From Herbiconiux flava (GTDB taxonomy: Bacteria > Actinomycetota > Actinomycetes > Actinomycetales > Microbacteriaceae), in contig NZ_JACCBM010000001.1 in assembly GCF_013409865.1 (NCBI RefSeq), positions 2,418,001 through 2,482,000 on the forward strand: 64,000 nucleotides of DNA. The letters are read 5' to 3'. Under the pieces are notes generated by a model that worked only from the letters and a program-made list of their open reading frames with translations, was not told the DNA's origin and searched no databases. How positions within the stretch are numbered: the first letter of the stretch is position 1; every line of letters starts with the position of its first letter. This document shows, one piece after another, positions 25,274 through 35,192 of the stretch. Made by a program: the position numbers and the translations under genes.

Positions 25274-25276
25274 AAT
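25271..25276 (+). promoter_or_regulatory. -10 box of the ileS transcript
   Basis: TAGAAT, overlapping the tetR-type stop codon. Transcription would begin near 25283, just before the T-box specifier stem. No convincing -35 is seen. Confidence 0.5.
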
Positions 25277-25282
25277 CGCCTA

Positions 25283-25504
25283 CTGAACGACTGTGAACCG
25301 GCCATCACCGGGGAGTCTTCGGAAGAACGGCGGCCGGGCGACCGGAGGCCAAGTAGAACCGAACGGGTCGGGCCCGTCACAGCCTAAGAACGAGCGGCCA
25401 TCCGGGGCGAACGCACCGGGCGGCAAGCGAGGTGGTACCACGGCGGGTGAGAGCCCACCGTCCTCGTGGAACAGGCAGCACCGATCAGGCCGTCCAGGAG
25501 AACC
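25283..25504 (+). promoter_or_regulatory. T-box riboswitch of ileS with an ultra-short stem I
   Basis: A tRNA-sensing leader. The conserved T-box AGGTGGTACCACGG is at 25430-25443. Stem I is tiny: GACT (25289-25292) pairs with AGTC (25314-25317) and CCGG (25298-25301) with CCGG (25308-25311). The 6-nt apical loop contains ATC (25304-25306), an Ile specifier. This is the ultra-short form known from actinobacterial ileS. There the switch acts on translation: uncharged tRNA-Ile frees the ribosome-binding site. A hairpin GCGGGTGAGAGCCCACCG lies just after the T-box, and AGGAGA precedes the ATG, in keeping with that mode. Confidence 0.93.
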
Positions 25505-28500
25505 ATGACGTACCCCAAAGACTCCGACGAGTTCAGCTCCGTCGTCCCGTCGCCGAGCTTCCCCGAGGTGGAGGAGGGCGTGCTCGCCTTCTGGAAGGGC
25601 GACGACACCTTCCCCGACTCGATCGCGAACCGCGAGGGCGGCGCGGAGTGGGTCTTCTACGACGGCCCCCCGTTCGCCAACGGCCTGCCCCACTACGGGC
25701 ACCTGCTCACCGGCTACGCCAAGGACGTGTTCCCGCGCTTCCAGACCATGCGGGGCAAGAAGGTCGACCGCCGCTTCGGCTGGGACACCCACGGCCTGCC
25801 CGCCGAGCTCGAGGCGATGAAGCAGCTCGGTATCACCGAGAAGAGCCAGATCGAGGAGATGGGCGTCGAGGTCTTCAACGCCGCTTCCCGCAAGTCGGTG
25901 CTGAAGTACACCGACGAGTGGCGCGCCTACGTCACCCGCCAGGCCCGCTGGGTCGATTTCGACAACGACTACAAGACGCTCGACACCACGTTCATGGAGA
26001 GCGTGCTCTGGGCCTTCAAGCAGCTGCACACGAAGGGCCTCGCCTACGAGGGCTACCGCGTGCTGCCGTACTGCTGGAAGGACGAGACCCCGCTCTCGAA
26101 CCACGAGCTGCGGATGGACGACGACGTCTACCAGATGCGCCAGGACCAGACGGTCACGGTCACCTTCCCGCTCGTCGGCTCGCGCGCCGAGGCGCTCGGC
26201 CTCACCGCCGTGCGAGCCCTGGCCTGGACGACCACGCCCTGGACGCTGCCCACCAACATGGCGCTCGCGGTCGGCCCCGACATCGACTACGCCGTGGTGC
26301 CCGCCGGTCCGAACGGAACCGCGGATGCAGAGGTCGCTGGGCGCGCTGCAGCTGAAAGTGACGATCCGGTGGATCGTCACCGCGACGCCAGCGCCGACGA
26401 AGCTGTGCTTCGTCGGTCGTCGACGTTGACCGTGCTGGGTTCCGACTACCTCCTCGCGAGCGACCTGGTCGGCAACTACGCCAAGGAGCTCGGCTACGAC
26501 TCGGCCGACGAGGCCCGCGCATCCGTCACCCGCACCCTGAAGGGCCGCGAGCTCGAGGGCGTCGCCTACGCGCGGCTCTGGGACTACTACGCCGACACCG
26601 AGAAGTGGGGCACCCAGAACGCCTGGCAGATCCTCGTCGCCGACTACGTCTCGACCACCGACGGCACCGGCATCGTGCACCAGGCCCCCGCCTACGGCGA
26701 GGAGGACCAGAAGGTCTGCGAGGCGGCCGGCATCCCCGTGATCATCTCGGTCGACGACGGCGGGCGCTTCCTCTCGACCGTCTCCGACGTGGCCGGGCAG
26801 CACGTGTTCGAGGCGAACAAGCCGCTCACGCAGCTGCTGAAGGCCGAGGGCAGGCTGATGCGCCAGGCGAGCTACGAGCACAGCTACCCGCACTGCTGGC
26901 GCTGCCGCAACCCACTGATCTACAAAGCGGTGTCGAGCTGGTTCGTGCGCGTCACGAGCATCCGCGACCGCATGGAGGAGCTCAACCAGCAGATCGACTG
27001 GGTGCCCGAGAACGTCAAGGACGGGCAGTTCGGCAAGTGGCTCTCCGGCGCCCGCGACTGGTCGATCTCGCGCAACCGCTACTGGGGCTCGCCCATCCCG
27101 GTGTGGAAGAGCGACGACCCCGAGTACCCGCGGGTCGACGTGTACGGCTCGCTGGCCGAGCTCGAGGCCGACTTCGGCACGCTGCCGCTGAACCGCGACG
27201 GCGAGCCCGACCTCCACCGCCCGTTCATCGACGACCTCACCCGGCCGAACCCCGACGACCCCACCGGGCGCTCCACCATGCGCCGCATCCCCGACGTCTT
27301 CGACGTCTGGTTCGACTCGGGCTCGATGCCGTTCGCCCAGGTGCACTACCCGTTCGAGAACCAGGACTGGTTCCGCACCCACAGCCCCGCCGACTTCATC
27401 GTCGAGTACATCGGGCAGACCCGCGGCTGGTTCTACGTGATGCACGTGCTGTCGACCGCGCTGTTCGACCGGCCGGCCTTCCGCAACGTGATCAGCCACG
27501 GCATCGTGCTCGGCTCCGACGGGCAGAAGATGTCGAAGTCGCTGCGCAACTACCCCGACGTCTCCGAGGTCTTCGACCGCGACGGCTCGGATGCGATGCG
27601 CTGGTTCCTGATGTCGAGCTCGGTGCTGCGCGGGGGCAACCTCGTCGTCACCGAGGAGGGCATCCGCCAGGGTGTGCGCGAGCTGCTGCTGCCGCTCTGG
27701 AGCACCTATTACTTCTTCACGTTGTACGCCAACAGTGCGTCGGAGGGCGGCTACGAGGCGCAGTGGCGCACCGACTCGAGCGACGTGCTCGATCGGTACC
27801 TGCTCGCCAAGACGCGCGAGCTCGTGCAGTCGGTGACCGCCGACCTCGAGGCGCTTGATGCGACCGTCGCCTCGGCCAAGCTCCGTGACTTCGCCGACGT
27901 GCTGACCAACTGGTACGTGCGCCGCTCGCGCGACCGCTTCTGGTCGGGCGACGACCACGCCGCGTTCGACACGCTCTTCACCGTGCTCGAGACCGTCACC
28001 CGGGTGGCCGCCCCGCTCATCCCGCTGGTCGCCGAGGCGATGTGGAAGGGCCTCACCGGCGGACGCAGCGTGCACCTGACGGACTGGCCCGACGAGAACG
28101 ACTTCCCGGCCGACGCCGGCCTGGTGCACACGATGGACACGGTGCGCGCCATCTCGTCGACCGTGCTGTCGCTCCGCAAGCAGAACGGGCTGCGCGTGCG
28201 CCTCCCGCTCGCCGGGCTCACCATCGTCACCGACGACGCGTCGAACCTGGAGCAGTTCGAGGCGATCCTGCGCGACGAGCTGAACGTGAAGAGCGTGAGC
28301 TTCGTCGACCAGCACGCCACGAGCGCCGCCGAGTTCGGCATCACCTCGCGCCTCACGGTGAACGCCCGGGTCGCCGGCCCGCGCCTCGGCAAGAGCGTGC
28401 AGCAGGCCATCAAGGGTGCCCGTTCGGGCGACTGGAACGAGGCCAACGGCGTCGTGAACGCCGGCGGCATCGACCTGCTCGAGGGCGAGTACGAGCTCGT

Positions 28501-28894
28501 GCTCGAGGCCGCGGCCGACTCGGCCGAGGGGGAGTCGGGGCAGAGCACCGCGCTCGCGCTCCTGCCCGCCGGCGGCTTCGTTCTGCTCGACACCACGCTC
28601 ACCCCCGCGCTGGAGGCCGAGGGCCTCGCCCGCGACGTCATCCGCGCGGTGCAGAGCCAGCGCAAGTCGAGCAACCTGCTCGTGACCGACCGCATCCGGC
28701 TCACGCTGAAGCTCGACGACGAGTCGCGCACCAGCTTCGCCGAGTATCCCGAGCTGCTCGAGCTGGTCGGCCGCGAGGTGCTGGCTGCCGGCGTGCCCGT
28801 GCTGACGGAGATCTCGGAGGAGGAGCGGGTCAAGCCCGTCCCGGTGGGCTCGTCCGGCCGGGTGTCGATCGAATTGGAGAACGCCCTTGTCTGA
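25505..28894 (+). CDS. ileS: Isoleucyl-tRNA synthetase
   Basis: Charges tRNA-Ile and edits valine. The 1129-residue class I enzyme has its HIGH motif as HYGH (residues 63-66) and KMSKS at 675-679. The editing domain shows [14 protein letters not shown] (about 240). The [13 protein letters not shown] phrase [12 protein letters not shown] and [10 protein letters not shown] support Ile over Val or Leu specificity. Length and the long C-terminal extension fit the actinobacterial/eukaryote-like IleS type. ATG 25505 follows AGGAGAACC. Residues about 275-310 contain an unusual in-frame insert that carries two DNA palindromes. Downstream, the folC TTG start overlaps by 8 bp. Confidence 0.97.
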   Translation: MTYPKDSDEFSSVVPSPSFPEVEEGVLAFWKGDDTFPDSIANREGGAEWVFYDGPPFANGLPHYGHLLTGYAKDVFPRFQTMRGKKVDRRFGWDTHGLPAELEAMKQLGITEKSQIEEMGVEVFNAASRKSVLKYTDEWRAYVTRQARWVDFDNDYKTLDTTFMESVLWAFKQLHTKGLAYEGYRVLPYCWKDETPLSNHELRMDDDVYQMRQDQTVTVTFPLVGSRAEALGLTAVRALAWTTTPWTLPTNMALAVGPDIDYAVVPAGPNGTADAEVAGRAAAESDDPVDRHRDASADEAVLRRSSTLTVLGSDYLLASDLVGNYAKELGYDSADEARASVTRTLKGRELEGVAYARLWDYYADTEKWGTQNAWQILVADYVSTTDGTGIVHQAPAYGEEDQKVCEAAGIPVIISVDDGGRFLSTVSDVAGQHVFEANKPLTQLLKAEGRLMRQASYEHSYPHCWRCRNPLIYKAVSSWFVRVTSIRDRMEELNQQIDWVPENVKDGQFGKWLSGARDWSISRNRYWGSPIPVWKSDDPEYPRVDVYGSLAELEADFGTLPLNRDGEPDLHRPFIDDLTRPNPDDPTGRSTMRRIPDVFDVWFDSGSMPFAQVHYPFENQDWFRTHSPADFIVEYIGQTRGWFYVMHVLSTALFDRPAFRNVISHGIVLGSDGQKMSKSLRNYPDVSEVFDRDGSDAMRWFLMSSSVLRGGNLVVTEEGIRQGVRELLLPLWSTYYFFTLYANSASEGGYEAQWRTDSSDVLDRYLLAKTRELVQSVTADLEALDATVASAKLRDFADVLTNWYVRRSRDRFWSGDDHAAFDTLFTVLETVTRVAAPLIPLVAEAMWKGLTGGRSVHLTDWPDENDFPADAGLVHTMDTVRAISSTVLSLRKQNGLRVRLPLAGLTIVTDDASNLEQFEAILRDELNVKSVSFVDQHATSAAEFGITSRLTVNARVAGPRLGKSVQQAIKGARSGDWNEANGVVNAGGIDLLEGEYELVLEAAADSAEGESGQSTALALLPAGGFVLLDTTLTPALEAEGLARDVIRAVQSQRKSSNLLVTDRIRLTLKLDDESRTSFAEYPELLELVGREVLAAGVPVLTEISEEERVKPVPVGSSGRVSIELENALV
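26358..26416. repeat. Two perfect 10-bp hairpins inside the ileS coding sequence
   Basis: Arms 26358-26367 and 26371-26380 (GTGACGATCC / GGATCGTCAC) are perfect with a 3-nt loop. Arms 26394-26403 and 26407-26416 (CCGACGAAGC / GCTTCGTCGG) are also perfect with a 3-nt loop. They are 13 bp apart and lie in a segment of the editing domain that other IleS proteins lack as far as I recall. The reading frame stays open through both, coding for a charged stretch [20 protein letters not shown]. Confidence 0.9.
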
Positions 28895-30362
28895 CAACTT
28901 CTTCGGCGGCGACTTCGGCCCGCCCGCCGACGACCCCGACGAGAACGAGGTGGAGGCGGGCGTCTCGCCCGGCGACGACTTCGACCGTGTCGGCCTCGAC
29001 GCGCCCGACGAGTACGTCGAGCAGGGCGACGCCGTGTACGAGGCGCTGCTCTCGCGCCTCGGGGAGGCGCAGCCCCAGCCTCGGCTCTCGGCCACGCGGC
29101 GGGTGGTGGAGCTGCTCGGCGATCCGCATCACGCGTACCCGATCATCCACATCACCGGCACCAACGGCAAGACCTCGACCAGCCGCATGACCGAGAGCCT
29201 GCTGCGCGCACTCGGTCTTCGCACCGGCCTCTTCACGAGCCCGCACCTCGAGCGCCTGAACGAGCGCATCATGATCGACGGCGTGCCCATCACGAACGAG
29301 GCGCTGGCGTCGAACTGGGGCGACATCGAGCCCTTCCTGGAGCTCGTCGACAGCGAGCTGGAGGCCGCGGGGGAGCCGCACCTGACCTTCTTCGAGGCCC
29401 TCTCGGTGCTCGCCTTCGCCTCGTTCGCCGAGGCGCCGGTCGACGTGGCCGTGATCGAGGTCGGCATGGGCGGCGAGTGGGACTCCACGAACGTCGGCGA
29501 CGGCCAGGTCGCCGTGATCACGCCGATCTCGCTCGACCACACCAACCGGCTCGGCTCGACCGTCGCCGAGATCGCGCGCACCAAGGCCGGCATCATCAAG
29601 CCCTCGGCGCAGGTCGTCACGGCGGCCCAGCCGCCCGAGGCGCTGGCCGAGCTCCAGCGCGCCGCCGAGCTCTCCGAGGCGACCTTCGCCGTCGAGGGCA
29701 CGGCTTTCCGGATGCTCGACTCCACGGTCGCGGTCGGGGGGCAGCTCGTCACGATCCAGGGCCTCGCCGGCACCTACCGCGACGTCTTCCTGCCGCTCTA
29801 CGGAACGCACCAGGGCCACAACGCCGCCGTCGCCATCGCGGCGGTGGAGTCGTTCCTCGGGGGCGGAACCCAGGCCCTCGCCGACGACGTGGTGACCGAG
29901 GGGCTCGCCACGGCGACCTCGCCCGGCCGCCTGCAGCTCGTCGGCACCGAGCCCACCGTGCTCGTCGACGCCGCGCACAACCCCGGCGGCGCCGAGGCGC
30001 TGGCCACCGCCGTGGGGGAGTACTTCACCTTCGACAAGGTGGTCGCCGTCGTCGGCATCCTGGCCGACAAGGACGTGGCCGGCATCATCCGCGCCCTCGA
30101 CCCCGTGGTGTCGGAGTTCGTCGTCACGACGAGCTCCTCCGAGCGGGCGATCGACCCCGACGAGCTCGCCTCGGTGGTCGTCGGCATCGCCGGCGCCGAC
30201 CGGGTGCTCGTCGAGCCGTCGCTGGAGGAGGCGCTCGAGCAGGCGCGGGAGTCGGCCGGCGAGACCGAGAAGGGGGCCGTGCTCGTCACGGGCTCGATCA
30301 CCCTCGTCGGAGAGGTCATCACGCTGGCCGCCCGCGAGGGCTGGAAGGGCGAGACCGAGTGA
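28887..30362 (+). CDS. folC: Bifunctional folylpolyglutamate / dihydrofolate synthase
   Basis: Adds glutamate to folates and, in most bacteria, makes dihydrofolate from dihydropteroate. The 491-residue protein has the P-loop [15 protein letters not shown] (about residues 88-102), [24 protein letters not shown]-like [22 protein letters not shown] and the C-terminal [16 protein letters not shown] 60-residue acidic N-terminal extension precedes the catalytic part. The TTG start at 28887 has GGAG upstream and overlaps the ileS end. Confidence 0.96.
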   Translation: MSDNFFGGDFGPPADDPDENEVEAGVSPGDDFDRVGLDAPDEYVEQGDAVYEALLSRLGEAQPQPRLSATRRVVELLGDPHHAYPIIHITGTNGKTSTSRMTESLLRALGLRTGLFTSPHLERLNERIMIDGVPITNEALASNWGDIEPFLELVDSELEAAGEPHLTFFEALSVLAFASFAEAPVDVAVIEVGMGGEWDSTNVGDGQVAVITPISLDHTNRLGSTVAEIARTKAGIIKPSAQVVTAAQPPEALAELQRAAELSEATFAVEGTAFRMLDSTVAVGGQLVTIQGLAGTYRDVFLPLYGTHQGHNAAVAIAAVESFLGGGTQALADDVVTEGLATATSPGRLQLVGTEPTVLVDAAHNPGGAEALATAVGEYFTFDKVVAVVGILADKDVAGIIRALDPVVSEFVVTTSSSERAIDPDELASVVVGIAGADRVLVEPSLEEALEQARESAGETEKGAVLVTGSITLVGEVITLAAREGWKGETE

Positions 30363-30757
30363 GGGGAGCATCCGTTCGCCAGAGCCTCGCCTCGATCGTG
30401 CTCGGCTTCGAGTCGATCGTGATGTTCTTCGCGGCGCTGGTGATCTTCGGGCTGAAGGCGCTGCCGGCGCCCGCGGCCCTGATCGGCGGCGCGGTGCTCT
30501 GCCTGCTGCTCGTCGTGAACGTCGCGCTGCTGCGCTTCCGCTGGGGCTACTGGCTCGGCTGGGCGCTGCAGGCCGTGATCGTGGCGGCGTGCTTCCTCGT
30601 GCCCTCGCTCGCGATCGTCGCGGCGATCTTCATCGGCCTGTGGATCTACTGCATGGTCAAGGGCGCCCAGATCGACCGCCAGCGCGCCGCCTGGCGGGCC
30701 GCGCAGGAGGCCGAGGAGGGCGACGGGCAGGGCGGCTCCCCGGCGGCGGCCGTCTAG
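30359..30757 (+). CDS. DUF4233 membrane protein
   Basis: A 132-residue protein with four predicted membrane helices: ESIVMFFAALVIFGL, LIGGAVLCLLLVVNVALL, WLGWALQAVIVAACFLV and AIVAAIFIGLWIYC. The C-terminus is a charged tail (QIDRQRAAWRAAQEAEEGD). The family is found almost only in actinobacteria, regularly between folC and ndk as here, and has no known function. GTG 30359 overlaps the folC stop (GTGA). Confidence 0.88.
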   Translation: MRGASVRQSLASIVLGFESIVMFFAALVIFGLKALPAPAALIGGAVLCLLLVVNVALLRFRWGYWLGWALQAVIVAACFLVPSLAIVAAIFIGLWIYCMVKGAQIDRQRAAWRAAQEAEEGDGQGGSPAAAV

Positions 30758-30767
30758 TTTCGTTCGC

Positions 30768-30773
30768 TAGGGT
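30768..30773 (+). promoter_or_regulatory. -10 box for a probable leaderless ndk transcript
   Basis: TAGGGT ends 7 nt before ATG 30781, and there is no Shine-Dalgarno. Confidence 0.5.
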
Positions 30774-30780
30774 TTAGGGC

Positions 30781-31203
30781 ATGACCACCTACGTCGAAGA
30801 AACCCTCGTCCTCGTCAAGCCCGACGGCGTGGCCCGCAACCTCACCGGCGAGATCCTGCGCCGCATCGAGGCGAAGGGCTACCAGCTCGTCGACATCAAG
30901 CTGATCGAGCCCGACCGGGAGCTCCTGGCGTCGCACTACGAGGAGCACCAGGGCAAGCCGTTCTACGAGCCCCTGGTCGAGTTCATGGAGTCGGGCCCGA
31001 TCGTGGCCCTGCGCATCACGGGCAACCGTGTGATCGAGGGCTTCCGATCGCTGGCCGGCACCACCGACCCCACCACGGCCGCGCCCGGCACCATCCGCGG
31101 CGACCTCGCCCGCGACTGGGGCCTCGCCGTGCAGCAGAACCTCGTGCACGGCAGCGACTCGCCCGAGTCGGCGCAGCGCGAGCTCGCCCTCTGGTTCGGC
31201 TGA
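30781..31203 (+). CDS. ndk: Nucleoside diphosphate kinase
   Basis: Balances nucleoside triphosphate pools by phosphate transfer through a histidine. The 140-residue protein starts ETLVLVKPDGVARNL and holds the active-site NLVHGSDS with catalytic His 123. Length matches the short bacterial tetrameric form. Genes after it are on the opposite strand. Confidence 0.97.
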   Translation: MTTYVEETLVLVKPDGVARNLTGEILRRIEAKGYQLVDIKLIEPDRELLASHYEEHQGKPFYEPLVEFMESGPIVALRITGNRVIEGFRSLAGTTDPTTAAPGTIRGDLARDWGLAVQQNLVHGSDSPESAQRELALWFG

Positions 31204-31233
31204 GCCCGGCCGCTCGGCCGAGCCGCTTCTCGG

Positions 31234-31881
31234 CTAGAGCGTGCGGAGGATCGTGGTGAGGGCGTCCAGCCTCAGCTGCGCCAGCACCACGATCACCAGG
31301 TAGCTCAGCAGCACCAGCGTCCACACCCAGGGGTAGACGAGCGCCGCGATCTCGCGGCTGCCGCGCCCGTTGCCGAAGTGGCCCTGCTTCACGTTGTACG
31401 CCGTGACGTACCAGAACATCGGGATGACAACGGCCCAGACGAGCATGCAGTAGGGGCAGAGGGTGCCGAGCACGAAGATGCTCACGCTCATCAGCCACAC
31501 GATGAACGCCACGGCGCCCACGAAGCCGAGGTTGAACAGCACCCAGAACCACTTCGCGAAGCGCGCCCCGGCCAGGATGGCCATGCCCACCACGATCGGC
31601 GCGATGAACGCCGCGACGCCGATGATCGGGTTCGGGAAGCCGAACACCGAGCCCTGCGAGCTCGCCATGTTGGGCCCGCAGGTGACGAGCGGCGAGATGT
31701 TGCAGCTCGGGACGTAGTCGGGGTTGATCAGCGTCTGGATCTTCTCGAGCGTCAGATCGAACGAGGCGTACCAGCCCAGGAGGCCCGCCACGATGAGCAG
31801 AACGGCGAGGCCGATCGGGCGGCGGTATTCAGCTGTTTCGGCAGGCACCCGGCCAGTATCGCAGAGCGCGTTCGCGAGCAT
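31234..31881 (-). CDS. Vitamin K epoxide reductase (VKOR) family protein
   Basis: A 215-residue membrane protein with about five helices that should pass electrons from a DsbA-like partner to quinone, thus driving disulfide bond formation outside the cell. The loop cysteine pair is in SCNISPLVTCG (about residues 60-69) and the quinone-side CPYC motif in GTLCPYCMLVW (about 141-144). The protein ends without a thioredoxin domain, unlike some fused bacterial forms. The start is uncertain: ATG 31881 or an in-frame GTG at 31848; neither has a clear ribosome-binding site. Confidence 0.9.
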   Translation of the reverse strand: MLANALCDTGRVPAETAEYRRPIGLAVLLIVAGLLGWYASFDLTLEKIQTLINPDYVPSCNISPLVTCGPNMASSQGSVFGFPNPIIGVAAFIAPIVVGMAILAGARFAKWFWVLFNLGFVGAVAFIVWLMSVSIFVLGTLCPYCMLVWAVVIPMFWYVTAYNVKQGHFGNGRGSREIAALVYPWVWTLVLLSYLVIVVLAQLRLDALTTILRTL

Positions 31882-31916
31882 TCTGGGAATGCGTGCGATA
31901 ATCGACGGAGGTTTCG

Positions 31917-32060
31917 GTGATCGTCAGCGAAACCGCCAACGAAGGCTTTCCGGGCTCATCGTCCCCGGGCACCGCAGACGCGCTGCCCCACGAGGCGTCA
32001 GACCCCGACACGAAGACAGACAGAGCGACCGGGTCCGCCAGCAGGCGGGCCGGCGCATGA
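31917..32060 (+). CDS. Possible leader peptide of 47 codons upstream of rne
   Basis: GTG 31917 has GGAGG at 31907-31911, a strong ribosome-binding site at good spacing. The frame runs 47 codons to TGA 32058-32060. Its codons are less GC-biased at the third position than in neighbouring genes (TTT, TCA, ACA, AGA occur), so the peptide itself may not be under selection. The ATG of a 15-codon frame (32057-32104, MSEISGGDAQADLRS) overlaps its stop as ATGA. Both lie in the approx. 250-nt leader of rne and could couple leader translation to rne expression. Chance ORFs are the alternative. Confidence 0.3.
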   Translation: MIVSETANEGFPGSSSPGTADALPHEASDPDTKTDRATGSASRRAGA

Positions 32061-32155
32061 GCGAGATCAGCGGAGGAGACGCGCAGGCGGACCTTCGCTC
32101 GTGAGAGTACCTGCCGGTGGGTGAGAGCCCCTGGCTGGCAAGGAGTGCACCAGAG

Positions 32156-35100
32156 ATGGTGGAGAACAGTTCACACAATGACAACGACACGAACAACCAG
32201 GAGGGAACGGGCCGGCGCAAGACGCGGCTGTTCGGCGGTCGCCGAGCAGGCAAGAAGACGGATGCTCCGGTGACCTCCTACCGCGACGCCCCCACGTCGC
32301 CCGAGCCGGAGCCCGCGGCATCGGCCGAGCCCGGGGTGCCCGCTGACGTGCTTCAGGCCCCCGCCGAGGCGCCCGCCGCCGAGGTGCCCGCGGATGCAGG
32401 CGAGGCCCCTGCGGATGCGTCCGAGGTCCCCTCCGATGCGTCCGAGGTCCCCGCCGCCGACGAGCCGGAGGCTCCCGTGCTCGAGGCCGGCCCGCACGAC
32501 GACGAGCCGGGCCTCGCCCCGTTCAGCGCCGCGGGTTCCGCCTTCCAGGCGCCCGAGCGCCCGCGGGCGCTCAGCACCACCTCGCTGATCTTCCAGGCGC
32601 CCGACCTCCCCGACCTCCCGCCGCTGCCGCCGCGCGACCGCGACCCGCGGGACCGGGATCGGGACCGCGACCCGCGCGACCGTGAACCCCGCGATCGCGA
32701 CCCGCGAGACCGTGACCCCCGCGACCGCGACGAGCAGGCCGCGGAGTCCTCTGTGCGCCGCCGCTCCCGTCGCCGCTCGGGCGAGGAGACCCGCGGAGGC
32801 CAGGACGACCCCGAGAACACCGTCGTCAAGGTGCGCACCCCGCGCGAGCGCGAGGAGCGCCAGCCCGAGCTCATCACCGAGCCGCAGCGCATCAAGGGCT
32901 CCACCCGCCTCGAGGCCAAGAAGCAGCGCCGCCGCGACGGTCGCGACGCCGGCCGCCGCCGCCCCGTGGTGACCGAGGCCGAGTTCCTCGCCCGCCGCGA
33001 GGCCGTCGACCGCCAGATGGTCGTGCGCGCCAAGAACGACAAGATCCAGATCGCCGTGCTGGAAGACGGCGTGCTGGTCGAGCACTACGTCGCCAAGGCG
33101 CAGGATGCCTCGCTGATCGGCAACGTCTACCTCGGCAAGGTGCAGAACGTGCTGCCGAGCATGGAGGCCGCCTTCGTGGACATCGGGCGCGGCCGCAACG
33201 CCGTGCTCTACTCCGGCGAGGTCGACTGGGACGCCGCGGCCGAGAACAACGAGGGCAAGGGCTCGCAGCCCCGCCGAATCGAGCTCGCGCTGAAGTCGGG
33301 CGACACCGTGCTCGTTCAGGTCACCAAAGACCCGGTCGGCCACAAGGGCGCCCGTCTCACCAGCCAGGTCAGCCTCCCGGGCCGCTACCTCGTCTACGTG
33401 CCCAACGGCTCGATGAACGGCATCTCGCGCAAGCTCCCCGACACCGAGCGGGCCCGCCTGAAGCGCATCCTCAAGGAGGTGCTGCCCGAGAACGTGGGCG
33501 TCATCGTGCGCACCGCGTCCGAGGGCGCCACCGAGGAGCAGCTGACGCTCGACGTCAACCGCCTCACGGCTCAGTGGGCCCACATCAGCGAGCAGGTGCA
33601 GAAGCAGCAGGCGCCGCACCTGCTGCACTCCGAGCCCGACCTCCTGATCAAGATCGTGCGCGACGTCTTCAACGAGGACTTCCACAAGCTCGTCATCTCG
33701 GGCGACGAGGCCCGCGCGACCATCGAGAACTACCTCGCCGCCGTCGCGCCCGACCTGCTCGACCGCGTCGAGAAGTACGAGGGCGAGAAAGACGCCTTCG
33801 ACGAGTACCGCGTCTCGGAGCAGATCGAGAAGGCCCTCGACCGCAAGGTCTGGCTGCCCTCGGGCGGCTCGCTCGTGATCGACCGCACCGAGGCCATGAC
33901 CGTGGTCGACGTGAACACCGGCAAGTTCGTCGGCTCGGGAGGCAACCTCGAGGAGACCGTGACGAAGAACAACCTCGAGGCCGCCGAGGAGATCGTGCGC
34001 CAGCTTCGTCTGCGCGACATCGGCGGCATCATCGTCGTCGACTTCATCGACATGGTGCTCGAGTCCAACCGCGACCTGGTGCTCCGGCGCCTGATCGAGT
34101 GCCTCAGCCGCGACCGCACGAAGCACCAGGTCGCCGAGGTCACCTCGCTCGGCCTCGTGCAGATGACCCGCAAGAAGCTCGGCCTGGGCCTCCTGGAGTC
34201 GTTCAGCGAGCCCTGTGAGCAGTGCGCCGGCCGCGGCATCATCGTGCACCACGACCCCGTGGTGAAGCACCGCTCGAGCCAGCAGCCCGCGGGCGGCTCC
34301 AACGGCGGCTCCGGCAACGGCGGCTCCACCGGCTCGAACGGCGCCGGCCGCCGCAACGGCCGCGGCGGCTCGAACGGCGGGGCCAACGGCTCCGGCTCGA
34401 ACGGCAACGGCTCCGGCGCGAACGGCTCCGGATCGCAGACGGCCCCCGTCGGCGGCACCCACGCCATCACCGAGAACGCCAAGAACGCCCTCGCCCAGAT
34501 CGCGGCCTCCACGATCGCGGCTTCCGCGATAACCGCGGCGAAGCACACCGGTGACGAGGTTCCGGATGCCGGTTCCGCGCCCGTGACCGAGACCGCAGCC
34601 GCCCCGTCCGACGCCCCCACGGCCGTCGCCGAGGCGCCCGCCGCCGAGGCCGTCCGCGGCCCTGACGCGGCGGTCGCGGCCGAGCGCTCGACCCGGCGCC
34701 GCAAGTCGCGCCACTCGCGCGGCGACGCCGAGCAGGCACCCGCGACGGAGGCACCCGCGTCGGAGGCACCCGCGTCGGAGGCATCCGCCGCAGAGGCACC
34801 GGCGGCAGAGGCACCCGCGGCAGCACCGGCCGGGGCACCCGCCACCGGGGCCGCCCCGGAGGAGACCGCGCCGGCCCAGCCGGCCTCGGCCCCCTCGTTC
34901 GACGAGGTCGCCGCCCCGGTGTCCACCGCGCCAGCGGTCGACCCGGAGGCCGCCCCCCAGGCCCCCGTGTCCGACCCCGAGCCCGCCATCGCGATCCTCG
35001 ACATCCCCGTCACGAAGGCCGCCCGCGCCCCGCGGGTGAAGCCCGAGGAGGCCTCGCACCTGCTCGACTCGGTGCTCGACGCCCTCCCGGCGCCGAAGCA

Positions 35101-35182
35101 GCCCGGACAGGGCCGCTCGCGCAGCCGTCGCGTGTCGACGACCGCCGTCGTCTCGGCGCCCGCGGAGTCGAGCGACTCCTGA
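32156..35182 (+). CDS. rne: Ribonuclease E/G
   Basis: Endonuclease for mRNA decay and rRNA/tRNA maturation. The 1008-residue protein has a disordered N-terminus rich in Ala, Pro and Glu, then a run of Arg-Asp dipeptides with Pro (about 161-195), then the S1 and 5'-sensor region (IGNVYLGKVQNVLPSMEAAFVDIGRGRNAVL, about 320-350). The DNase-I-like catalytic part follows, with metal-binding Asp in VVDVNTGKF (about 584) and VVDFIDM (about 629), and the Zn-link CEQCAGRG (about 686). The C-terminus is disordered: Gly-Ser-Asn repeats (about 705-760), then Ala/Pro/Glu repeats. This matches mycobacterial RNase E, where the scaffold arms flank the core. ATG 32156 follows AAGGAG. Confidence 0.96.
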   Translation: MVENSSHNDNDTNNQEGTGRRKTRLFGGRRAGKKTDAPVTSYRDAPTSPEPEPAASAEPGVPADVLQAPAEAPAAEVPADAGEAPADASEVPSDASEVPAADEPEAPVLEAGPHDDEPGLAPFSAAGSAFQAPERPRALSTTSLIFQAPDLPDLPPLPPRDRDPRDRDRDRDPRDREPRDRDPRDRDPRDRDEQAAESSVRRRSRRRSGEETRGGQDDPENTVVKVRTPREREERQPELITEPQRIKGSTRLEAKKQRRRDGRDAGRRRPVVTEAEFLARREAVDRQMVVRAKNDKIQIAVLEDGVLVEHYVAKAQDASLIGNVYLGKVQNVLPSMEAAFVDIGRGRNAVLYSGEVDWDAAAENNEGKGSQPRRIELALKSGDTVLVQVTKDPVGHKGARLTSQVSLPGRYLVYVPNGSMNGISRKLPDTERARLKRILKEVLPENVGVIVRTASEGATEEQLTLDVNRLTAQWAHISEQVQKQQAPHLLHSEPDLLIKIVRDVFNEDFHKLVISGDEARATIENYLAAVAPDLLDRVEKYEGEKDAFDEYRVSEQIEKALDRKVWLPSGGSLVIDRTEAMTVVDVNTGKFVGSGGNLEETVTKNNLEAAEEIVRQLRLRDIGGIIVVDFIDMVLESNRDLVLRRLIECLSRDRTKHQVAEVTSLGLVQMTRKKLGLGLLESFSEPCEQCAGRGIIVHHDPVVKHRSSQQPAGGSNGGSGNGGSTGSNGAGRRNGRGGSNGGANGSGSNGNGSGANGSGSQTAPVGGTHAITENAKNALAQIAASTIAASAITAAKHTGDEVPDAGSAPVTETAAAPSDAPTAVAEAPAAEAVRGPDAAVAAERSTRRRKSRHSRGDAEQAPATEAPASEAPASEASAAEAPAAEAPAAAPAGAPATGAAPEETAPAQPASAPSFDEVAAPVSTAPAVDPEAAPQAPVSDPEPAIAILDIPVTKAARAPRVKPEEASHLLDSVLDALPAPKQPGQGRSRSRRVSTTAVVSAPAESSDS

Positions 35183-35192
35183 GCCGCCTCCG

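Noticed and set aside
25280..29095. 1271-codon open frame on the minus strand opposite ileS
   Set aside because: It is the antisense shadow of a high-GC gene; the sequence is low-complexity and ileS on the plus strand is certain.
31204..31233. Terminator between ndk and the VKOR-like gene
   Set aside because: Only short self-complementary runs (CTCGGCCGAG and a 5-bp stem) are seen, too weak to call.
32171..35059. 962-codon minus-strand frame opposite rne
   Set aside because: Shadow frame rich in Gly, Arg and Leu without any domain; rne has full catalytic motifs.
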